In this document: positions 16,003-25,063 of the stretch, in pieces
Layout: each line of letters opens with the position of its first letter
Numbering within the stretch: the first letter of the stretch is position 1
DNA from: Deltaproteobacteria bacterium
GTDB lineage: Bacteria > Myxococcota_A > Polyangia > DRWM01 > JAAZOP01
Direction of reading: 5' to 3'
Assembly: GCA_016218765.1 (NCBI GenBank)
Contig: JACRCZ010000147.1
Coordinates: forward strand, 1-64,000
DNA length: 64,000 bases
Position numbers and translations under genes: made by a program
The notes under the pieces: model-generated
Told to the model about the DNA's origin: nothing
What the model saw: the letters and a program-made list of their open reading frames with translations, nothing else
Database searches by the model: none

Positions 16003-18441
16003 CTACCGCTCGTCCAGCACGGCGCGGACCTTGCGGGCCAGGGCTTGCGGCGTGAACGGTTTCTCGAGGAACGGGGTGCCGGGCTCGAGCACGCCGTGAT
16101 GGGCGATGACGTTGTCCGTGTAGCCCGACATATAGAGGACGCGCAGGGCGGGGCGCGCCGCGCAGAGCACGGCGGCCAGCTCGCGACCGCTGTGCCCCGG
16201 CATGACGACGTCGGTCAGCAGGAGGTGGATGTCGCCGGCATGCGCCGCGGCCAGGCGCAGGGCAGCGTCGGGGTGCGGGGCGTCGAGCACGACGTAGCCC
16301 TGGGTGCGCAGCACGCGCACGGCGAGGCCGCGGACCAGCTCGTTGTCCTCGACGACCAGCACTGTCTCGCTCCCCGTCGGCCACTCGCCCTCCGCCACCG
16401 GCGGCCCGGCCCGGGCCGGCTCCGCGGCCGCCTTGACCCGCGGCAGGTACAGCTTGACCGTCGTGCCGCGACCGACCTCCGAGTACACCTGCGCGTGGCC
16501 GCCGAACTGCCGGATGATGCCGTGGACCATCGGCAGGCCCAGGCCCGTACCGCCGTCCTTCGTGGTGAAGAACGGCTCGAACATCCGCGCCAGCACCTCG
16601 GGCGGCATGCCCACGCCGCTGTCGCCGACGGACAGCATGACGTGGCTCCCCGCGGTCGCCTCGGGGTGCGTCTCCACGTAGCTCGCGTCGAGCTCCGCGT
16701 TCGCCGTCTCGAGCATCAGGCGGCCGCCGCGCGGCATCGCCTCGCGCGCGTTGAGGGCGAGGTTGAGCAGCACCTGCTCCATCTGGGCCACATCGACGCG
16801 GACGTTGCCGGTGTCGGGCGCGTGGACGACGCGGAGGTCGATGTCCTCGCCCAGCACGCGGTGCAACGTCTTCTCCACGCCGCCCAGGACGTCCGCGAGG
16901 GATACGACGCGGAGCTCGAGCACCTGCCGTCGGCCGAAGGCCAGCAGTCGGCGCGTGAGCGTCGCGGCACGATCCGCGGCGCCGCGGATCGCCTCGACCT
17001 CGGACCGCGCCGGATGCTCCGCCGGCAGCGCCCCGAGCAGGAACGCGCCGTGCCCGGTGATCGCGGTGAGCAGGTTGTTGAAGTCGTGCGCGATGCCGCC
17101 CGCGAGCCGTCCCACGGCCTCCATCTTCTGCGCCTCGCGCAGCCGCTCCTCGAGACGCCGCCGTTCCGTCACGTCCCGCACCGCGGTCACCCGCACGCTC
17201 CGGCCCCCGTACGGCAGCGCTCGCCCGGTCAGCTCCCCGAGGAACGTCGAGCCGTCGGCGCGCAGCCCCTCGGCCTCGTACGGCTCCTCGACCCCGGCCA
17301 GGAAGTTGCCGCGCACCCGCTCGACCGACGCGGGCGCGGCGAACTCCAGGACACTCCGGCCGACGACGCGGTCCGGCGGCACGCGGAACAGCCGGGCGAA
17401 GGCGTCGTTGGCGTCGAGAATCACGCCCCGGTCGTGGATCGCGATCGCCTCCGACGTGGCCGCGGCGAGACGGCGGAAGCGTTCCTCGCTCTCGCGGAGG
17501 GTCTCGAGGGCGTGCGCGCGGGCGATGGCCTGGGCCAGGTCCTGCGCGACCGCGCGCAGGAAATCGACCTCGGCCCGCTCCCAGCTCCGTGGGGCACGAC
17601 ACGCGTCCAGGCCGAGGAAACACTCGCACCCGCCCTGGACGGCCAGCGGCAGGAGAAGCAGCGAGCGGACGTCCTGGGATTCCAGCAGCGGGCGCTCGGA
17701 CTCCGGAAACCCGGCGACGTGGCCCGCGACCGGCTCGCCACGGCGCAAGAGGTCGATCCAGCGGGCGAAGCCGGCCTCCGCGAGCGGAAGCTCCCGGAGC
17801 CGCGGGTCGGCGAGCCGGGGTTCCACCCCCGGCGCGGCCCACTCGGCCGTCCGCGACAGGAGAAGGCCGCCGCCGGCGGCGGTACGGGTCTCGGAAAAGT
17901 GGCAGCGGTCGACGCCGGTCGCGCCGCCGATCGAAGCGAGCACGCCGGGCAGCACCGCGCGCGGATCCGGGGCGGCGAGCAGAAGCTGCGCGACGTCCGC
18001 GACGCACGTGAGATAGCGCGCCTGGCGCTCCGACCGCTCCTCGACCTGCTTGCGCTCGGTGGCGTCGCGGATGACCACCACGACGACCGGACAGGCATCG
18101 CCGGCCGCCAGCATCGGCGACAGCCGCGCCTCGAACCACATCTCCCGCCCCGCGATCGGCAGCGGGTACTCGATCGTGCGCGACCTCCCGTCCCGGCAGA
18201 CCCCGGTGATCGCGGCCTCGAACTGCGCCGCCCGCTCCGGCGCGAACACTTCGCGCACCGTCCGTCCCAGAAGCGCGGGCGGCGGACGGTACAGCAGGTC
18301 CGGACGGCTGGGTCCGATCTCGAGGTAGCGTCCCGCCGCATCGACGACGAGAACGACGTCGTGCATCGCCTCGAGCATCGCGCGCAGGCGCCGCTCCTCG
18401 CCGGCCGGACGCGGCGAAGATCCGTCTTCCGCTCGGCTCAT
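16003..18441 (-). CDS. Hybrid sensor histidine kinase (PAS-GAF-PAS-HisKA-HATPase-REC)
   Basis: An 812-residue cytosolic protein with no transmembrane segments. In order: a PAS domain (about 18-135), a GAF-like domain (about 150-320, with SLLLLPLAVQGGCECFLGLD), a second PAS (about 335-455), HisKA with phospho-acceptor His in GRLAGGIAHDFNNLLTAI, HATPase with NLALNAREAMP, VGDSGVGMP and GTGLGLPMVHGI, and a C-terminal receiver with acceptor Asp in LLLTDVVMPGHSG and a YMSGYTDN switch region. The domain order is common in environmental deltaproteobacteria. No partner regulator is adjacent. The signal is unknown; soluble PAS and GAF input suggests redox, gas or small-molecule sensing. Confidence 0.92.
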   Translation of the reverse strand: MSRAEDGSSPRPAGEERRLRAMLEAMHDVVLVVDAAGRYLEIGPSRPDLLYRPPPALLGRTVREVFAPERAAQFEAAITGVCRDGRSRTIEYPLPIAGREMWFEARLSPMLAAGDACPVVVVVIRDATERKQVEERSERQARYLTCVADVAQLLLAAPDPRAVLPGVLASIGGATGVDRCHFSETRTAAGGGLLLSRTAEWAAPGVEPRLADPRLRELPLAEAGFARWIDLLRRGEPVAGHVAGFPESERPLLESQDVRSLLLLPLAVQGGCECFLGLDACRAPRSWERAEVDFLRAVAQDLAQAIARAHALETLRESEERFRRLAAATSEAIAIHDRGVILDANDAFARLFRVPPDRVVGRSVLEFAAPASVERVRGNFLAGVEEPYEAEGLRADGSTFLGELTGRALPYGGRSVRVTAVRDVTERRRLEERLREAQKMEAVGRLAGGIAHDFNNLLTAITGHGAFLLGALPAEHPARSEVEAIRGAADRAATLTRRLLAFGRRQVLELRVVSLADVLGGVEKTLHRVLGEDIDLRVVHAPDTGNVRVDVAQMEQVLLNLALNAREAMPRGGRLMLETANAELDASYVETHPEATAGSHVMLSVGDSGVGMPPEVLARMFEPFFTTKDGGTGLGLPMVHGIIRQFGGHAQVYSEVGRGTTVKLYLPRVKAAAEPARAGPPVAEGEWPTGSETVLVVEDNELVRGLAVRVLRTQGYVVLDAPHPDAALRLAAAHAGDIHLLLTDVVMPGHSGRELAAVLCAARPALRVLYMSGYTDNVIAHHGVLEPGTPFLEKPFTPQALARKVRAVLDER

Positions 18442-18548
18442 CGTTCCCCCATCCCGGTCTCCGACTCCGCGACCGTGCGCCCGTGTGCGTCAAGGGGAAA
18501 CATACACCCCGAGCCGCGGGATCGTCCAGGACCCCCCGCACGGCGGGC

Positions 18549-18824
18549 GTGCTCTGGGGCATCGGGCGCCTGGCGCATGCGCGGCCCCGGCACGCCCAGG
18601 ACGCGCCGCCGCACCTTCCGCCGTACCTGGAGTCTCCCGACCCTGCGATTCGGGGCACGGCGGCGTGGGCTGCGCTGGCGCTGCCGGCGGCGGCGACCGC
18701 CGCACACCTGGCGCGATTGCGCGACGACCCCGCCGCGTTCCCGCTCTACGAGGGCGGCGCGCTCGCCGACGTGCGCATCGGCGAGCTGGTCGAGCGGGAG
18801 CTTGCGCGACCCGCGCCGACGTGA
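18549..18824 (+). pseudogene. C-terminal fragment resembling DVU0298-family HEAT-like protein
   Basis: From GTG 18549 the frame reads VLWGIGRLAHARPRH, then LPPYLESPDPAIRGTAAWAAL, then a helical end with ADVRIGELVERELA. This matches the C-terminal part of DVU0298-type HEAT-repeat proteins, which are normally about twice this length. The upstream frame to 18483 has no family character, so the N-terminal half seems lost, perhaps when the adjacent kinase region arrived. It could also be an intact small protein. The assignment is from memory of the family pattern. Confidence 0.35.
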
Positions 18825-18877
18825 TGCACTCCCCGGGTCGCAGGGGTCGCCCCTGCCGTCGTCACAGGAGGTGGGCC

Positions 18878-20050
18878 GTGGCGAGGATTCCGAGCAAGGA
18901 AAACGAGTCGCACGCGGGCGCCGATCGGGCGCCCGAGCCGTCCCTGCCGCCGGTGCCGGTGGGGCTCCACCGGCTGCTGCGCCTGGCGGCGGTCGATGCG
19001 GACTTCCGGGAGCGGTTGATCGCGCAACGGGACGCCGCGGCCGCGGCGGCGGGCGTCGGCCTCAACGCGAGCGAGAAGGCGATCCTGCGAGCGGCCGACG
19101 CCGGGCAGCTTCTGCAGCTCGCCGAACGGATGCCGGCGCCCCGACCCGAGCAGGCGTCGCGCCTGCGCCAGATCGCGGCGAACGCCGTGCTGCTCCTCGG
19201 CGGCGCGGCGCTCCTGGACGGCGTGGCGTGCCGCAAGGCCGAGCCCGCCGCGCCGGGCGAGGCCCCGGACGCGGCGATGTCGGCCGAGGCGGTCCCGGCG
19301 CCCGGGCGCGTTCCGCGCGCGGACGTCGCGGGCTCGGGCGGCGACGCCGCGGAGCCCGCTCCCGACGCCGCGGTGGAAGCGGCCGCGGCCGAGGGCGGTT
19401 CTCCGCCGGACGCCGAGGACGATGCGGCAACCCTGGCGGCCGAGACATCGGGCGTGGCGGCGCAGGACCTCGCCGCCTCGGACGCGGCTGCGACGGCCGA
19501 GGGCGAGGGTGAGGAAGACGCGCCGCCGGCGGGCCGCGAGACAGCGTCGCCGGTCGCCTTGCTGGCGAACGACCTCGACGAGTACTGCCGGCGGCAGGAA
19601 GAACGCCTGATGCAGACGGGCGGCGGCGCGGCGCCGGACCTGCCCGAGTGCTATCCGCCGCCGGACGTGAGCGCGACGCTCGGCGCGGTCGCCATCGACG
19701 GACCGCTGGCGGAGGAGCAGGTGCGTACGGTCCTGCGCCGCGTGACGTCGGTGCTCCCCGACCTCGTGCGGAAGGCGGCTGCCGGGGTGCACAATCTCCC
19801 CGGCGATCCGTGCGAGGACCGGCGCTTCCGGCAGCAGTACGACGAGTGTCCGCCCGTCGCCGCGGGCGAGGCGACCGTCGTGCTTCTGGTGGCGCCCGAC
19901 GGGACCGTGGACGGCGTGCGCCCCCAATCGGTGAGCGCGCTGGGCGACGACTGGAGCGAGGCCGCGAGGAGATTCCACGGCCTCCGCTTTCCCGAGGCCG
20001 ATGCGCCGTCGCAAGTGACCGCCACGTGGAGCCTCCGGCCGGGGCGCTGA
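18878..20050 (+). CDS. Protein with Os1348/Nif11-like N-terminal domain, acidic linker and TonB/AgmX-like C-terminus
   Basis: GTG 18878 follows a strong AGGAGG six bases upstream. Residues 20-85 (LHRLLRLAAVDADFRERLI, RDAAAAAAGVGLNASEKAIL) look like the helical domain of the NHLP/Os1348/Nif11 clan, usually seen in RiPP leader peptides or small structural proteins. Then comes ANAVLLLGGAALLDGVACRK, a possible membrane or lipobox-like stretch placed late (about 95-115), about 110 residues of Ala/Glu/Asp/Pro linker, and a C-terminal globular part (ATVVLLVAPDGTVDGVRPQS to the end) resembling TonB or AgmX C-terminal domains. No RiPP enzymes are nearby, so a leader-peptide role is unlikely. Function unknown. 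Confidence 0.5.
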   Translation: MARIPSKENESHAGADRAPEPSLPPVPVGLHRLLRLAAVDADFRERLIAQRDAAAAAAGVGLNASEKAILRAADAGQLLQLAERMPAPRPEQASRLRQIAANAVLLLGGAALLDGVACRKAEPAAPGEAPDAAMSAEAVPAPGRVPRADVAGSGGDAAEPAPDAAVEAAAAEGGSPPDAEDDAATLAAETSGVAAQDLAASDAAATAEGEGEEDAPPAGRETASPVALLANDLDEYCRRQEERLMQTGGGAAPDLPECYPPPDVSATLGAVAIDGPLAEEQVRTVLRRVTSVLPDLVRKAAAGVHNLPGDPCEDRRFRQQYDECPPVAAGEATVVLLVAPDGTVDGVRPQSVSALGDDWSEAARRFHGLRFPEADAPSQVTATWSLRPGR

Positions 20051-20067
20051 GACGTCGCGGAAACTCG

Positions 20068-20766
20068 CTACTCGGTGCAGGCGCAGGCGCGGCGGGCCAG
20101 CAGGTACGTCGCGGCCGGGGTCGTCGGCGTGTCCTGCACGCGGTAGCGCGAATCGACCATGTTCATGAGGAAACACCCGACGCCCGCGCCGCTGCCGGAG
20201 AGCGTCGACGTGGCGGAGCCTCCCGCGCCGAGCGCGTCGAGGACGGCGTCGCAGTTCGCGTCCGTGCCCGAGCTGCCGGCGTAGGTCCGCGTCGCGTCGT
20301 CGTACCCGCCGTGGGCCGCGCAGGCGTTGTCGCAGCTCCGTTCCTCGCCGGAGAGGTACCAGCAGTGCCCGCCGACGCGCGCGCCGGCGCAAGGACCAGG
20401 CGGGGTGTCCGCTTCCGCCTCCACTGACGCCTCGGCGTCAGCTTCGGCGGACAGGTCCGACTCCGAGGAGACGTCTGCGTCATGCGGGGAATCGTCCGAC
20501 GAGTCGGCGTCGAAGACGTCGGGAGCGCCGTCGCCGGCGTCCGCCCCGTCGGCGCGGTCGGTCCCGTCGTCCGGGCCAGCGTCGGCCTCCGTCGCCGCGT
20601 CGGAATCCGCGTCCGCGAGCACGTCCCCGGGCGCGTCACCATCCGTGCGGTCGGCACCGTGATCGCGCACCGTCGCCTCGTCCTCCTCGTCCGGGCTCTC
20701 CGCGGTGGCGCATGCGCCCGTCGCGAAGAGGGCGACGAGAAGCACGGCGTGGTTCGGACCCGTCAT
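20068..20766 (-). CDS. Lipoprotein with acidic spacer and lectin-like Cys domain
   Basis: The ATG at 20766 gives MTGPNHAVLLVALFATGACA, a signal peptide with lipobox TGAC; upstream in-frame residues have no signal character. Residues 20-128 are an Asp/Ala/Ser/Glu-rich tether. The C-terminal 100 residues begin GGHCWYLSGEERSCDNACAAHGGY and end in a CACTE motif, a pattern also seen in extracellular domains of myxobacterial surface proteins (C-type-lectin-like wording, not proven). It is convergent with the 18878 gene. A TAGTCTCCAG element at 20786-20800 on this strand recalls the enhancer-like element described below but is too close to the start to act the same way. Confidence 0.65.
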   Translation of the reverse strand: MTGPNHAVLLVALFATGACATAESPDEEDEATVRDHGADRTDGDAPGDVLADADSDAATEADAGPDDGTDRADGADAGDGAPDVFDADSSDDSPHDADVSSESDLSAEADAEASVEAEADTPPGPCAGARVGGHCWYLSGEERSCDNACAAHGGYDDATRTYAGSSGTDANCDAVLDALGAGGSATSTLSGSGAGVGCFLMNMVDSRYRVQDTPTTPAATYLLARRACACTE

Positions 20767-20868
20767 TCCAGGTTGCTCCCGCCGGCTGGAGACTACCGCG
20801 GACGGCGGGCGGGCGGAAGTCGGCTCACGCACTCCCCCGCTTCCCGCACTCCGCCGCACTCGGCCGGC

Positions 20869-21858
20869 TCAGTCCAGCAGCTGATCGATGCGGGCGATCT
20901 GCTCGCGGATGTCCTGCATCTGGAGCTGCCAGTACTGGAGGGTGCCGAAGTGGGGGAACGTGCGGGGGAAGATCGGGTCGTGGCGCCGGCGCGCGATCCA
21001 CGTGGCGTAGTGGATGTAGCGCAGCGCGCGCAGCGGCTCGACGAGGCGCAGCCAGGCCGAGGGGAGATCGCGGAACTGGCGATAGGCCTCGAGCAGCAGC
21101 TCGCGCTGCCGCCGCCCCTCGTCGTCGGCGCTGGGCACGATCATCCAGACGTCCTGCACGGCGGGGCCGACCAGGGTGTCGTCGAAGTCGAGGAACGTCG
21201 GGCCGCGCGGAGTCCAGATCAGGTTGCCCAGGTGGCAGTCGCCGTGGATGCGGTGCACCGGCACGTCACGGAAGAGCGGCTCGATCCGCTCGAGCAGCGC
21301 GCGGACGCCGGCGGCGTAGCCCTCGCGGGCCTCGACCGGCAGGACGTCCTCGTCGAGCAGGTACTGGAGGTTGTCCAGGCCGTAGGTCTGCGGCGTGAGG
21401 CGCATGCGCGCGGGGGCGTCGTTGCGTGCGCCGACGTTGTGGATGCGCCCGAGGAGCCGGCCCAGGATGCGGACCTGCTCGTCGTCCAGCTCCTGGGGCG
21501 CGCGCCCGCCGATGCGCGGGAACAGCGCGTACAGGATTCCCTGTACCTCCGCCAGCGTTTCGCCCTCGCGCAGCTCGACCGGCGCGGCGACCGGCACCTC
21601 CTCGGCCTCCAGCTCGCGCAGGAACCGGTGCTCGGCCAGGATCGCCTCCCGGCTCCACCGCCCGGGCCGGTAGAACTTGCCGACGACCCACGTCCCGTCC
21701 TCCAGCTCGAACTGCCACACGCGGTTCTCGTAGCTGTTGAGCACGAGGAACCGGCCGGAGCAGCGCCGCCCGCCGGCCTCCAGCGCGTCGAGCACGTGCT
21801 CGGGCGTGAGCTTGTTGAACAGGCCGGACAGCGGATGTTTGGCAAACGAGTCGCTCAT
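20869..21858 (-). CDS. srkA: SrkA/YihE-type stress response kinase
   Basis: A 329-residue kinase of the choline-kinase-like fold. Features of SrkA: NSYENRVWQFELEDGTWVVGKFYRPGRWS (P-loop and ATP Lys), ILAEHRFLRELEAEEVPV (helix C Glu), HRIHGDCHLGNLIW (catalytic HGD...N), and FLDFDDTLVGPAVQDVWM (metal-binding DFDD). The length matches E. coli SrkA. The enzyme phosphorylates Ser/Thr and protects against envelope and oxidative stress in E. coli. No dsbA follows it here, unlike the E. coli operon. Confidence 0.88.
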   Translation of the reverse strand: MSDSFAKHPLSGLFNKLTPEHVLDALEAGGRRCSGRFLVLNSYENRVWQFELEDGTWVVGKFYRPGRWSREAILAEHRFLRELEAEEVPVAAPVELREGETLAEVQGILYALFPRIGGRAPQELDDEQVRILGRLLGRIHNVGARNDAPARMRLTPQTYGLDNLQYLLDEDVLPVEAREGYAAGVRALLERIEPLFRDVPVHRIHGDCHLGNLIWTPRGPTFLDFDDTLVGPAVQDVWMIVPSADDEGRRQRELLLEAYRQFRDLPSAWLRLVEPLRALRYIHYATWIARRRHDPIFPRTFPHFGTLQYWQLQMQDIREQIARIDQLLD

Positions 21859-21962
21859 CGGGCCGGGATATGCGCACGGGGGGTACGGGCGGTCAACCGG
21901 CTGCCAGCGACCAGCAATTCGCTGTTGGCCTCGGGCGCGGGCGAGGATAGGATGCGCCCGCC

Positions 21963-23177
21963 ATGACGGACCGGGATGAGAAGGACGAGGATTTCGGAGC
22001 GCTGCTCAAGGAGTACGAGAAGGCGGGCGGGTTCGCGCCCAAACGCCGCGGGCCGCAGGTCGGCGACGCCGTGAAGGGCCGCATCGTCTCGATCGGCAAG
22101 GAAGCGGTGCTCGTCGATCTGGGGCTGAAGTCCGAGGGCATCATCGATGCTGCCGAGGTGCAGGACGCGGAGGGGAAGCCGGCGGTGAGGGTGGGCGACG
22201 AGATCGAGGCGCGGGTCGCCCAGATCGACGGCAAGGCCGGGAGCCTCGTGCTCCGCTACCGCATGGGCCGCGGGCCCGTCGGCCGCGACGAGCTGTCGGA
22301 GGCGTTCGAGAGCCAGGTTCCGGTGCAGGGGACCGTGACCGGGGTCAACAAGGGCGGGGTCGAGGTGCTGGTGGCGGGCGTACGCGCGTTCTGCCCGATC
22401 TCGCAGCTCGACCTGCGACACGTCGCCGACGCCGCGGCCTTCGTCGGACAGAAGCTGACGTTCCACATCACGAAGTACGAGCCCGGTCCGCGGGGCAAGA
22501 ACCCGAACATCGTGCTCAACCGGCGCGTGATCGTCGAGGAGGAGGCGCGGGCGAAGGCGGCCGAGGCGCGGGCGCGCCTGCAGCCGGGACTGGTCGTGCG
22601 GGGCAAGGTCACCGCGCTCAAGGACTACGGCGCCTTCGTCGACCTGGGCGGGCTGGAGGGCATGCTGCACGTGAGCGAGATCGGCTTCGCCCGCGTGACC
22701 CGCGCCGCCGACGTCCTGGCGGTGGGGCAGGAGGTCGAGGTCCAGATCCTGCGCATTGAGAAGTCCGACGACCCGCGGCGGTCCGAGCGCATCTCGTTGT
22801 CGCTCAAGTCGCTGGCCAAGGATCCGTGGGACGAGGTGCCGGCGAGGTTCGCGGTCGGGGCACGGGCGTCGGGCCGGGTCGTGCGCGTCGAGAGCTACGG
22901 CGCGTTCGTCGAGCTGGCGCCCGCGATCGAAGGGCTGCTGCACGTCAGCGCGCTGGCGCCGGGCAAGAACGTCCGGCACGCGCGCGAGGTGGCCAAGGTC
23001 GGCGACACGGTCGAGGTGGTGGTGCGCGAGCTGGACGTCGAGCGCCGGCGCATCTCGCTCGAGCAGGCCGATCTGGAGGAGGAGGGGGGGCGCGCGTACG
23101 TCGCCGCCCGCGGCGGCACGGTCGTCGATGACGGGAAGCACGACACGCTCGGCGACCTCCTGCGCGCCAAGCGGTAG
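21963..23177 (+). CDS. S1 RNA-binding protein with four S1 domains
   Basis: A 404-residue protein. S1 repeats start at about 38 (VGDAVKGRIVSIGKEAVLVDLG), 118 (VQGTVTGVNKGGVEVLV), 205 (VRGKVTALKDYGAFVDLGGLEG) and 295 (ASGRVVRVESYGAFVELA). The last two have the best FGAFV and LLHVS signatures. It is shorter than ribosomal protein S1 (six repeats) and resembles the RpsA-related S1 proteins of deltaproteobacteria. It probably binds mRNA during translation or decay. It stands alone, divergent from srkA. Confidence 0.85.
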   Translation: MTDRDEKDEDFGALLKEYEKAGGFAPKRRGPQVGDAVKGRIVSIGKEAVLVDLGLKSEGIIDAAEVQDAEGKPAVRVGDEIEARVAQIDGKAGSLVLRYRMGRGPVGRDELSEAFESQVPVQGTVTGVNKGGVEVLVAGVRAFCPISQLDLRHVADAAAFVGQKLTFHITKYEPGPRGKNPNIVLNRRVIVEEEARAKAAEARARLQPGLVVRGKVTALKDYGAFVDLGGLEGMLHVSEIGFARVTRAADVLAVGQEVEVQILRIEKSDDPRRSERISLSLKSLAKDPWDEVPARFAVGARASGRVVRVESYGAFVELAPAIEGLLHVSALAPGKNVRHAREVAKVGDTVEVVVRELDVERRRISLEQADLEEEGGRAYVAARGGTVVDDGKHDTLGDLLRAKR

Positions 23178-23231
23178 GTCGATAGGCTCGCGGGGCCGCG
23201 CAGGACTCCTCGCAGGCGGGGGAACGACGAC

Positions 23232-24422
23232 ATGACGGTTCCGGCAGGGGAAGGCGAGGCGCGGATCCGGGCCATTCTGGCCCGGCGCTCGTACCGCAGC
23301 TTCCGGTCCGAGCCGCTTCCGGCGGACGCGAGCGCGGCGCTTGCCGGAATCCTGTCGGGCGCGCCGTCCCTCTTCGGGCGGCGGTCAGGGTATGCGGTGC
23401 TGGTGGACGACGAGCGGGCGGCCGAGCTGCCCGGCGCGGTGATGTCCGGGCTCGTGGGGAAGATCAACCCGTGGCTCCTCCGCTCGCGGCCTCCCGCGTT
23501 CCTCGTCGCCGCCGGGGATTCCTCGGGCGGCCTGCGGGACGGCGAGCGGCACTGGTACAACGCCGACGCGTCCGTTGCGGCGCAGCTCGCGGTGCTGGAA
23601 GCCGCCGGACGCGGCATCGGGAGCTGCTGGGTGGGGGGGTTCCACGAGCGCTCGGTGGCGGAGGTGGTGCGGCTGCCGGCCGGCCACCGGCCGCTGGCGG
23701 TCATTCCGCTCGGTTTCCCCGCCGTCGGACCCGACGTGCCGTTCTCGCTCCTGGGGCGGGGCTGGGACGTGATGACGCAGAAGCTGGTCTCGGGGCGGCG
23801 CAAGCCGCTGGAGAAGATCGCGTACAGGGGCCGTTTCGGCGAGCCGTTCGTCGGGCCCGGCGCGGTGCGCAGCGCGTCGCGGGGCGTGGAAGGCGGGGGC
23901 GACGGCGGGTGGACCGGCATCGGCGCGCCCCGGCCTTGCAGTCGCTTCGGCGACCGGACGATCGAGCCGGCCGGGGTTCGGCTGCTGCTGGAGTGCGCGC
24001 GCTGGGCGCCGTCCGCGGAGAACTCGCAGATCGCGCGCCACGTCGTCGTCGAGGGACGCGAGGCGGTGCGCGCCTTGTGGGCGGCGGCGTTTCCGGAGGC
24101 ACCGGAGCCGCGGGCCGACGAGCTGCCGCCCCTCGCGCTGCTCGAGCTGGGGGCGCCGTTTCCGGTCAAGGCGCGCACGCGCGAGCAGCCGTTCTTCCTG
24201 ATCGACGTGCCGATCGCGATGACCAACGTGCTCGTCGCCGCCGCGGACTTCGGCCTGGGATGGCAGGCGGCGTTCCGCTTCGACCACGTGCGGGCCGCCG
24301 CGCACCTGGGAGTGCCGCGCGACCATCAGGTGGTCGCGTTCCTCGGGCTGGGGGAGCCGGTGGAGGCGCCGGTGGGAGCCGCGGCGTCGCCGCTCGATCA
24401 GCTGCGCGTCGCTGCCGGCTGA
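23232..24422 (+). CDS. Nitroreductase-like protein with two tandem nitroreductase-type halves
   Basis: A 396-residue protein, about twice the usual length. The first half (about 8-190) opens IRAILARRSYRSFRSEPLP, the FMN-binding start of nitroreductases, and contains AAGRGIGSCWVGGFHERSV and PLAVIPLGFP. A 45-residue linker follows. The second half (about 235-390) has LLLECARWAPSAENSQIARHVVV, MTNVLVAAADFGLGWQAAF and VVAFLGLGEP. Nitroreductases are dimers with FMN at the interface, so this may be a fused pseudo-dimer. Electron acceptor unknown. The following 210 bases to 24636 hold no recognised gene. Confidence 0.7.
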   Translation: MTVPAGEGEARIRAILARRSYRSFRSEPLPADASAALAGILSGAPSLFGRRSGYAVLVDDERAAELPGAVMSGLVGKINPWLLRSRPPAFLVAAGDSSGGLRDGERHWYNADASVAAQLAVLEAAGRGIGSCWVGGFHERSVAEVVRLPAGHRPLAVIPLGFPAVGPDVPFSLLGRGWDVMTQKLVSGRRKPLEKIAYRGRFGEPFVGPGAVRSASRGVEGGGDGGWTGIGAPRPCSRFGDRTIEPAGVRLLLECARWAPSAENSQIARHVVVEGREAVRALWAAAFPEAPEPRADELPPLALLELGAPFPVKARTREQPFFLIDVPIAMTNVLVAAADFGLGWQAAFRFDHVRAAAHLGVPRDHQVVAFLGLGEPVEAPVGAAASPLDQLRVAAG

Positions 24423-24636
24423 CGCGGCCCGGTTTCACGCCAGGGGTGCAAGGAGGCAAGGCCCGCCAGGGGGAAGAAAGACCGGGGCGGCGCCTGACAT
24501 GCGGGGCGGCGGTCGTTAGACAGTATGGTTGACCGGGATCGGAGCGGCGGCCTCCCTCCCGTCCGCCCCGAAAAAGCGTGGGACTCCGACCCGGCCGAAG
24601 AATTCCGCGGACGGGAGGGGGGCGGGGCGGTCGCCC

Positions 24637-24981
24637 ATGAGTCGTCCATTCCCGAAGGCATCGAATCTCGCCGTGGTCGCGGGGGTCGCCCTGGCGGTTC
24701 TCGGGGCGACGGCGGCGGTCGCACGAGCGGCGTCGTCGCGGGCGAACTGCGTCGAGGTCCGGACCGAGGCGCCGTACCGCAACGCCGGATACGATCACAT
24801 CGTCCACCTGACGAACGACTGCGGCGTCGCCGTCTCCTGCACCGTGACGACGGATGTCAACCCGGAGCCGACCACGGTCGAGGTCGCGGCGGGCGAGGCG
24901 GTCGACGTCTTGACCTGGCGCGGCTCGCCGGCGTGGGAGTTCGCGGCCACGGTCGAGTGCCGGTACGGCGCGGCGCCGTGA
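24637..24981 (+). CDS. Small secreted protein, unknown
   Basis: The ATG at 24637 gives a signal peptide (ASNLAVVAGVALAVLGATAAVARA) and an 80-residue mature part with four Cys (NCVEV, NDCGV, SCTVTT, VECRYG), enough for two disulfides, and a beta-rich look (HIVHLTNDCGVAVSCTVTTDV). No family was recognised; a small beta-sandwich is likely. It lies 80 bases before the kinase-like gene on the same strand. Confidence 0.6.
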   Translation: MSRPFPKASNLAVVAGVALAVLGATAAVARAASSRANCVEVRTEAPYRNAGYDHIVHLTNDCGVAVSCTVTTDVNPEPTTVEVAAGEAVDVLTWRGSPAWEFAATVECRYGAAP

Positions 24982-25027
24982 ACGAACGCCCCGCCCGCTC
25001 CTCCCGGCGGTTCCTCGCCGTTCGGGC

Positions 25028-25055
25028 TTGACAGCGTCGTTCACTATACTAGACT
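25028..25055 (+). promoter_or_regulatory. Sigma-70-type promoter, near-leaderless, with operator-like half-site
   Basis: TTGACA (25028-25033), 16 bases, then TAGACT (25050-25055), followed by ATG at 25064, so the transcript would start almost at the start codon. Bases 25039-25054 read GTTCACTATACTAGAC, 13 of 16 identical to the perfect palindrome over the cysteine operon promoter (50985-51000). Confidence 0.6.
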
Positions 25056-25063
25056 TGTAACCC

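Noticed and set aside
14200-19512. A 1770-codon plus-strand frame spanning two minus-strand genes
   Set aside because: It runs antisense to the TPR-like protein and the hybrid kinase, which have clear domains. It has no motif of its own and only its end overlaps a real gene frame.
18878-20050. A RiPP precursor gene
   Set aside because: The protein is 390 residues with a large C-terminal domain, and no modification or export enzyme is nearby. Only the N-terminal domain resembles a leader-clan fold.
25028-25050. TTGACA with TATACT as a promoter
   Set aside because: The spacing is only 11 bases. TAGACT at 25050-25055 with a 16-base spacer is the better -10.
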